Shown: positions 50,668-64,000 of the stretch, one piece after another
How positions within the stretch are numbered: the first letter of the stretch is position 1
How the letters are laid out: the number at the start of each line of letters is the position of its first letter
DNA from: Podarcis raffonei
Lineage: Eukaryota; Chordata; Lepidosauria; Squamata; Lacertidae
NCBI RefSeq assembly: GCF_027172205.1
Contig: NC_070604.1
Span: 2,480,001-2,544,000 of the forward strand
Length of the DNA: 64,000 nucleotides
Direction of reading: 5' to 3'
Made by a program: the position numbers and the translations under genes
The notes under the pieces: generated by a model
What the model was told of the DNA's origin: nothing
Databases searched by the model: none
Seen by the model: only the letters and a program-made list of their open reading frames with translations

Positions 50668-50745
50668 AAAGGTAAAGGACCCCTGGATGGTTAAGTTCGG
50701 TCAAAGATGACTATGGGGTGCGGCGCTCATCTCTACCACTAAGAG
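50668..50745 (-). mobile_element. tRNA-SINE 3' end fragment
   Basis: GGTAAAGGTAAAGGACCCCT is the reverse complement of the SINE tail. It is the only copy of this family in reverse orientation in the window. Confidence 0.7.
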
Positions 50746-50755
50746 CTATTGCCTA

Positions 50756-50898
50756 GGTCAGCGGTGGCCAAACTTGGCCCTCCAGCTGTTTTTGGACTAC
50801 AACTCCCATCACCCCTAGCTAAAAGGACCAGTGGTCAGGGATGATGGGAATTGTAGTCTCAAAACAGCTGGAGGGCCAAGTTTGACCACCACTGGCCT
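50756..50898. mobile_element. Fold-back MITE with long arms
   Basis: GGTGGCCAAACTTGGCCCTC, CAGCTGTTTTTGGACTACAA and the opposite AGCTGGAGGGCCAAGTTTGA, CCACCACTGGCC form an almost perfect palindrome of about 60-bp arms. It is related to the copy at 33770. Confidence 0.8.
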
Positions 50899-52302
50899 AA
50901 GTGAAGGTATCTGATACATTATTAACTGAGCCATTTAAAAAGGCTATTTTTTGTCCTTCGATGTGCTGAGAATTCTATTCTCTCCCACATCCATGACAGT
51001 AGCCACGAAAAGTTACTAGTCTGCAGAAGACAGTTGTATCCTCAAGGTCTAACAACGCAATCCTATACATGTCAATTTAGAAATAAGTCCCACTGAGTTC
51101 AGTGGGGCTTACTCCCACCCAGTTAAGTGGGTACAAAACTGCAACTGAGGCACACCAATAAACCTAGAAACTTCTGTTCCTGTGTGCGCATGGGAGCCTC
51201 GTCCTCTCAAAACATCCCATCAGCTCTGACCTTGTCATTTACAGCAGATTTAACAACATATTGAAAGTAGTTACTAGTGAAGACATGTACAAATCAAGGT
51301 TCTGTGAACAATGATTCCACCAACTGCCCAAAGACAAAGAGGACATATTTCCGAAATGATATGTTAATATTTGCCCAAAGAACACTTGTACATTCAGAAA
51401 TACTTTGCCACTCTTAAATCTCAGTTATATTGTTCAGTTTTGCAGTTAGAACATTAACACAATGGGTATCAATAAATAAACTAGAAGCTTTAAAAAATTG
51501 TATCAATATTATATTGTGCAAAAACATTTAATGACCTACATTCTATGCACATACCCTGACTATCATATGAAAGCCAAATCCAGAAGCCATTACTCAGTTT
51601 TGACCTTTGCCTGGACAACGAACTCCCCCAAAGTAGAAACCACAATGGTAACTGGCTGCAATGCACAATTAAACACACCCAAGTCCACTTGATTCAATGG
51701 GATGTGTGTGTTGAGACAGGACCAGAGCCATTGTGTCTAGCTGATCACATGCCATTAGAGTCCACAGGACTTTTTGTCATTGGTGTTAAGGAGACCAGCA
51801 TTAGGCACTGAATAATGACTTCCACATTTAACCCTCTTTGTGATCTGTGTTACACTTACATTAACCCACTTAAGTGCAGGAGAAATATTTCCAAAAGAAA
51901 ACGATTCCCTTGTCATTTAATAATACATTTAGCACTTAAAACTGCCCTGTCAATAGCTTCTGCAGTTTATAGACAATGAAGTAACTCTTTCAGGATCCAC
52001 TATAATTTGATTATCCAGCAGGCATAGGCTATTTAGTGCCAAAGAAAAATGGGGCACAGCTCAGTCTCAAGTAATCATCAATTGCTTTCTTCATTAGGAT
52101 AAACAGTACTTCAGTCCGTCAGTATGTTCTTTGCTGCTTATGGGAGCAAAACGGTGGTGCCTGCCCTAGAGGGAAGTTGCTCAAGGGTTGCTTGTTTCTG
52201 CTCCTTCAGACAGATGTGGACGGCATCTGAGCCAATTTGGAATCTAAAATTTTGGTTTTTATCTTTATCTGATTGTTTTTGCTTTTGAATATGAAAACAA
52301 GG

Positions 52303-60059
<7,757 letters not shown>

Positions 60060-60725
60060 CTTGTGGGAAGCCCGGCTCTGCCCGAGGAGGGAGACGGGGC
60101 GCCGGGCGCCTCAGACGTGCCTGGCCGGAGCCGACCTGGCAGGAGGCGGGCAGGAGGAGGGGCGAGGCCCGGCCGGGCGGGAGGAGCTCCTCGGCGAGGC
60201 TCGACGGCGCGCGGAGCTGGAGCGGCGGCGGCGAGGAAGAGGAGGAGGAGGAGGAGGAAGGCGGGCGGGCGGGCGAAGCGAGGCTGCTGCTGGGTGCCAG
60301 GCGGGAGGCGGCCCGGCAAGCCCTGCCCGGCGGCGGCGGCGGCGCAGGGCATGGACCGGGAGGCGACGCGCCCAGGCTGGTGGCCTGGCCGGGCTGCCTT
60401 GGCGCGGGAGGAAGGCGACTGGCACACGGGGGGGGGGCTGGATGGAGAGAGACCCGGGGGTTTCAGCCCGGAGAGTTTGGCACCTGGGGGTCTCCGGAGG
60501 CCGGGGAGCGGGCCGGGGGTGGCGCCTCACAGCCCAAACCCCACGGAGTCCAAATGCAGAGCGTGCCACGGGCGAGGGGGGTCGCCAAAGGTGGTTTTCC
60601 TCGGCTACTCGCTGCCTTTCAAAAAAAATTTTTGCCAAGCTTAGTTGCGGGCTGACTGTAACATATCCCCTGTTTCAGAAAGGTAGCCGTGTTGGTCTGC
60701 CATAGTCAAAACAAAATTTTTTTAT

Positions 60726-60847
60726 CCTTCTAGTAGCACCTTAAAGACCAACTAAGTTAGTTCTTGGTATGAGCGAAGAAGTGTGCATGCACACGAAAGC
60801 TCATACCAAGAACTAACTTAGTTGGTCTTTAAGGTGCTACTAGAAGG
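60726..60847. repeat. Perfect 49-bp inverted repeat (hairpin)
   Basis: The arms 60726-60774 and 60799-60847 are exact reverse complements (left begins CCTTCTAGTAGCACCTTAAA, right ends TTTAAGGTGCTACTAGAAGG). The 24-base loop contains the palindrome TGTGCATGCACA. The arms carry words (GTAGCACCTTAAAGACCAAC) of a common reptile interspersed repeat whose head GTAGCCGTGTTGGTCTGCCA is at 60684-60703. It is a head-to-head pair of that repeat. Confidence 0.92.
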
Positions 60848-61369
60848 AAAAATTTTTTTTGTTATATCCCCTGTTTGTTTGTTTCCCCTGTATTTGTTCC
60901 TTTTTAATTCCGTGGCTGGCGCAGCACCCAGAAATAATCAAGAAATTGTTGTGCTTTCTAGTATCTTATTTCTGTCCCATTTTTAAAAAGAAAAGGCAAC
61001 CCATGTTCCTCAGGCTTCCAAAAAATTCATGATAGCAGTGGCTCCTCTGTATGAGGTTTGTTTGTACACTTGGGAGATCTGAGGAAGTGGGCCTGTTGTC
61101 TGAGTTTTCCATCCTTGGAGCAGCTTTCTGTGTCATGATTATCATTTTCACTCCAGAATCCAGGGGGCTCAAAGATTTCCCACCGTGAGCAATTAACATA
61201 CACCAGTGTCTTGTGCCTCTGCAAGCCTGCCTACAGACTTGGGCCAGCCCTGCCATTAGGGAGAATGAGACTACTGTCTCTTTACCCCACATAAGCTCAC
61301 TTGACAGCTTGGATCTGCCACATAATATTCACCTGTGCACTTGTAAGAAATCAATCTTTTCGTGTGGAA

Positions 61370-61656
61370 GCACCTATACATTGGAACTCCCTGCAGGTGT
61401 TTTCACTGTACTGTTTTCAGTGCCCACTTAAAACATGGTGCCTTCTTACATAATTCTAGGCACCAGGCAAAAACATTTCTCTTCCCCCAGGCAGTTAGTT
61501 GGCCGATTAAACCATCTATGGCCTTTTAAATGTTTAGCAGGGTATTGTTGGTGGTGGTATGTTTGCTTATTATGTTATGTGTTTTGTGTTTTTATATTGC
61601 AAACTACCCTGTGATATTTGGATGTAGGGATAAATTTTATTATTAATAATAATAAT
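61370..61656 (+). mobile_element. Degenerate LINE 3' end (L2-like)
   Basis: TTGGAACTCCCTGCAGGTG, the word order of an L2-type 3' region, and a terminal TTATTATTAATAATAATAAT suggest an old LINE 3' end. Confidence 0.45.
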
Positions 61657-61707
61657 TGTTTAGACAGTTCTATGCAAATGTGTTTTATTTGTTTCTAAAC
61701 TAGAGTA

Positions 61708-62083
61708 GGGACGCAGGTGGCACTGTGGTTTAAACCACCGAGTCTCTTGGGCTTCCTGATCGTAAGACCAGCAGTTTGAATCAGTGTGACGGAGTCTGCT
61801 CTTGTTGCTTTCTTCCAGCTCCTGCCAACCCAGCAGTTTGAAAGCATACCAGCGCAAGTAGGTAAGGTAAGGTAGGGTTAATGGCGTTTCCATGCGCTCT
61901 GGCACTTATCACGGTGTCCCATTGAACCAGTAGCAATTTAGTTCTGCTTGCCACATGATCCAGAAAACTGTCTGCGGACCAACGCCGGCTCCCTCAGCAG
62001 GAAAAGCAGAGATGAGCACCCCACCCCATAGTCAAATTCAACTGGACTTAACCGTCCAGGGGTCCTTTACCTTTTTTTACCTT
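61708..62083 (+). mobile_element. tRNA-derived SINE (GGGTGGCGCTGTGG family), older copy
   Basis: GGGACGCAGGTGGCACTGTG to GGGGTCCTTTACC. The B box is decayed (CAGTTTGAATCAG). The flanks CTAGAGTA and CTAGAGTT suggest a short target-site duplication. Confidence 0.85.
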
Positions 62084-62097
62084 AGCTAGAGTTAATT

Positions 62098-62421
62098 CGC
62101 GGGACACGGGTGGTGCTGTGGTCTAAACCACTGAGCCTAGGGCTTGCCGATCAGAAGGTCGGCGGTTCGAATCCCCACGATAGGGTGAGCTCCCGTTGCT
62201 CTGTCCCAGCTCCTGCCAACCTAGCAGGGGAAGGTAAACGGTGTTTCTGTGCACTGCTCTGGTCTTGCCAGAAGCGGCTTAGTCATGCTGGCCACATGAC
62301 CCGGAAAAACTGTCTGTGAACAAACGCTGGCTCCCTCGGCCAGTAAAGTGAGATGAGTGCCGCAACCCCAGAATCGTCTGCAACTGGACTTAACTGTCAG
62401 GGGTCCTTTACCTTTACCTTT
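62098..62421 (+). mobile_element. tRNA-derived SINE, second copy at the same target
   Basis: GGGACACGGGTGGTGCTGTG to GTCCTTTACCTTTACC with B box GGTTCGAATCC. The flanks TAGAGTTAATT (62087-62097) and TAGAGTTGATT (62422-62432) are the duplicated target, which is also the flank of the older copy just upstream. Confidence 0.88.
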
Positions 62422-62860
62422 TAGAGTTGATTTGAGTAATCTTTTAAATATATTAAATACCTGTTTTTAACTGTTCCCCACCCCCTGATAATTTTAGTGT
62501 TGGATTTTATATTGCCTAGAGAGTGATTTTTTTCCAAACTCTCAAGTGTTATATTTTCATTAATTAATGAAATAAATAAATGCAGGGAGCAGAGCATCCT
62601 CCTGAACCCCTCAGACAGAACTCACCAGAACTCAATTCTAGCACCTCTCAATTGGGCGCCATTGCCATTATAACAGAACAAGGAGGAAATAGTCCTGGCT
62701 ACCCCCAGAGCAAAGACCACTCTCGCAGATACTCAGTCACAGAAAGAAAGAAAGAAAACACTTTAATAAGTAGCATTTTGCACAGAAAAATCAAAAATAT
62801 TTTCACATTCTTTTATCTATGTCACAAAGACCAACTTAGGCAGCAAATGGATTGTCTATA

Positions 62861-63086
62861 CAGTGGTACTTCAGGTTACAGACGCTTCGGGTTACAAACT
62901 CCGCTAACCAAAAAGTGGTTGCTCCAGGTTGAGAACTTTGCCCCAGGATAAGGATGGAAATTGCGCACCAGTGGCACAGCGTCAGCAGGAGGCTCCATTA
63001 GCGAAAGCGCGCCTCAGGTTAAGAACTGTTTCAGGTGAAGAACGGACCTTTGGAAGGAATTAAATTCTTAACCCAAGGTACCACTG
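62861..63086. mobile_element. TA-flanked MITE (GGTACC-end family), copy 3
   Basis: CAGTGGTACTTCAGGTTACA and AACCCAAGGTACCACTG are inverted ends flanked by TA. The interior has GGTTAAGAACTGTTTCAGGT, the reverse of the words in the copies at 16358 and 44927. Confidence 0.85.
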
Positions 63087-63088
63087 TA

Positions 63089-64000
63089 CTAGTATTCTCT
63101 TTGATCATTTCAAGAGTTTTGTTTAGTTTCTGGCTGCCATTTACGAAAAAGGAATGTAGCCTGATCAGGATTTTGGTGTGGCATAATTACACTGGATGTA
63201 TTACACCATAGCAGTCTGATATTGTGTGCTATGCTTAGACTCATTTGCATTGCCTATCATGTCTTTTGTTGTAATGATGTGACAGTTTGCAGGTTCCACA
63301 ATGAGTCCCTTTAGTTTCAGGGTGGAAAGATGTAACAGCAATCTGGAAAAGATGAGCAGCAAGTAAGAAGAAAGTCTGGCAAGAGTTTGAGTCATCTGGA
63401 CAAACAAGTGCCAAGCCAAAATTTCTTGAATATGGACAGTTCTAGAGAAATAAACATTTACAAAAGCATCTCCCGGCATTTAGTGAATTACCGCCCACTA
63501 TTCCTGTTTTGATGGCAATTAATAATTCAAACAGTACCATAGTTGGACCTGAAATCCAGTGCCAAATTAAGGATGAACAACCAATTAAAATTTTGTGTGA
63601 GTACATAAGGTCAAAGATTGTCTAGGCCCTTTTGGTTATGCTGAAAGTTTGGGAGTGGCCCACGGCCATTTCTCCCTTATGACCATGGCCAGGCACTATT
63701 CAATCTCTTGTATTCAATGAAAGAAACACTGTAAATCTCAACAGTTTTTTTAGAACTGCCACAACTAAGCTTCCCAGCTCAGGTCCGTTAATGACAATAT
63801 GGCAGAGAAAACTTTAGAAGTGAGGAAAGTGTAGAAAACGTTGGCAATGTCCACATTTGTTTTTTCTCAAGTTAAGCAGAGCTCAATCTGGCTGCTTAGC
63901 AAATAAATAATGTTCTTACTAAGGCTTCCTGGTCTTTAAGGTAATTAGCAGAGGCCAAGGAAGAATCAAATGGTGATGTTTCATGAAGTTCCATAATAAC
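63089..64000. other. Intergenic, no gene seen
   Basis: AT-rich unique-looking sequence; no exon, RNA gene or repeat that I can support. Confidence 0.5.

Larger units (their letters stand above)
48705..52302 (-). other. LGALSL: Probable LGALSL 3' UTR
   Basis: The sequence after the LGALSL stop (52303) holds no other gene and is mostly unique and AT-rich. A minus-strand AATAAA lies at 48721-48726, followed in transcript sense by GGTGTGACATACAC, a GU-rich stretch, so the transcript could end near 48705. Interspersed repeats (50668-50898, 51055-51130) sit inside it. The extent is inferred. Confidence 0.5.

Overview
This window is a vertebrate nuclear segment, most probably from a squamate reptile (lizard). 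The evidence is the repeat mix: CR1 and L2 LINEs, several 5'-truncated L1 copies, a BovB-like fragment, many tRNA-derived SINEs with a GGTTCGAATCC B box, and TA-flanked MITEs. It also holds a whole non-visual opsin gene of a kind that placental mammals lack. A lacertid is possible, but I cannot prove it from this window. The host genes have many introns, so most long reading frames are shadows; genes were built by joining exons at GT/AG sites with matching phases.

Layout. (1) About 1-15 kb, minus strand: the first 13 coding exons (632 codons) of CDC5L, the spliceosomal Myb-like protein. Its start codon is at 14948, its CpG-island promoter lies at about 14.75-15.4 kb, and its last exons lie beyond the left edge. 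(2) About 15.4-28 kb: gene-free and full of repeats. It holds a CR1 with a long RT frame, an L1 insertion with target-site duplications (TSDs), and an L2 LINE interrupted by a solo LTR. (3) 28.08-33.26 kb, plus strand: an intact four-exon OPN5-like opsin (365 aa) with a TATA-like box and a poly(A) signal. (4) 34.3-38.5 kb, minus strand: a two-exon unprocessed remnant of MMUT, then an unrecognised chain of five phase-matched exons that looks like the 3' end of a membrane-protein gene. An L1 with an 18-bp TSD sits in one of its introns. (5) About 41.2-42.7 kb: an inverted copy of part of the opsin gene, an LTR-like segment, and an orphan CpG island. (6) About 43-48.7 kb: intergenic, with a decayed L1, SINEs and MITEs. 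(7) 48.7-60.06 kb, minus strand: all five coding exons of LGALSL (galectin-related protein, 171 aa), a probable 3.6-kb 3' UTR and a CpG-island promoter. (8) 60.1-64 kb: intergenic, with a perfect hairpin, stacked SINEs and a MITE.

The genes do not form a pathway: CDC5L acts in splicing, the opsin in light sensing, and LGALSL is a cytosolic galectin-fold protein. The most unusual observations are the opsin with an IRF triplet in place of D/ERY, its partial inverted duplication 10.7 kb away, the unrecognised exon chain next to an MMUT remnant, and the Arg-to-Trp change in LGALSL.
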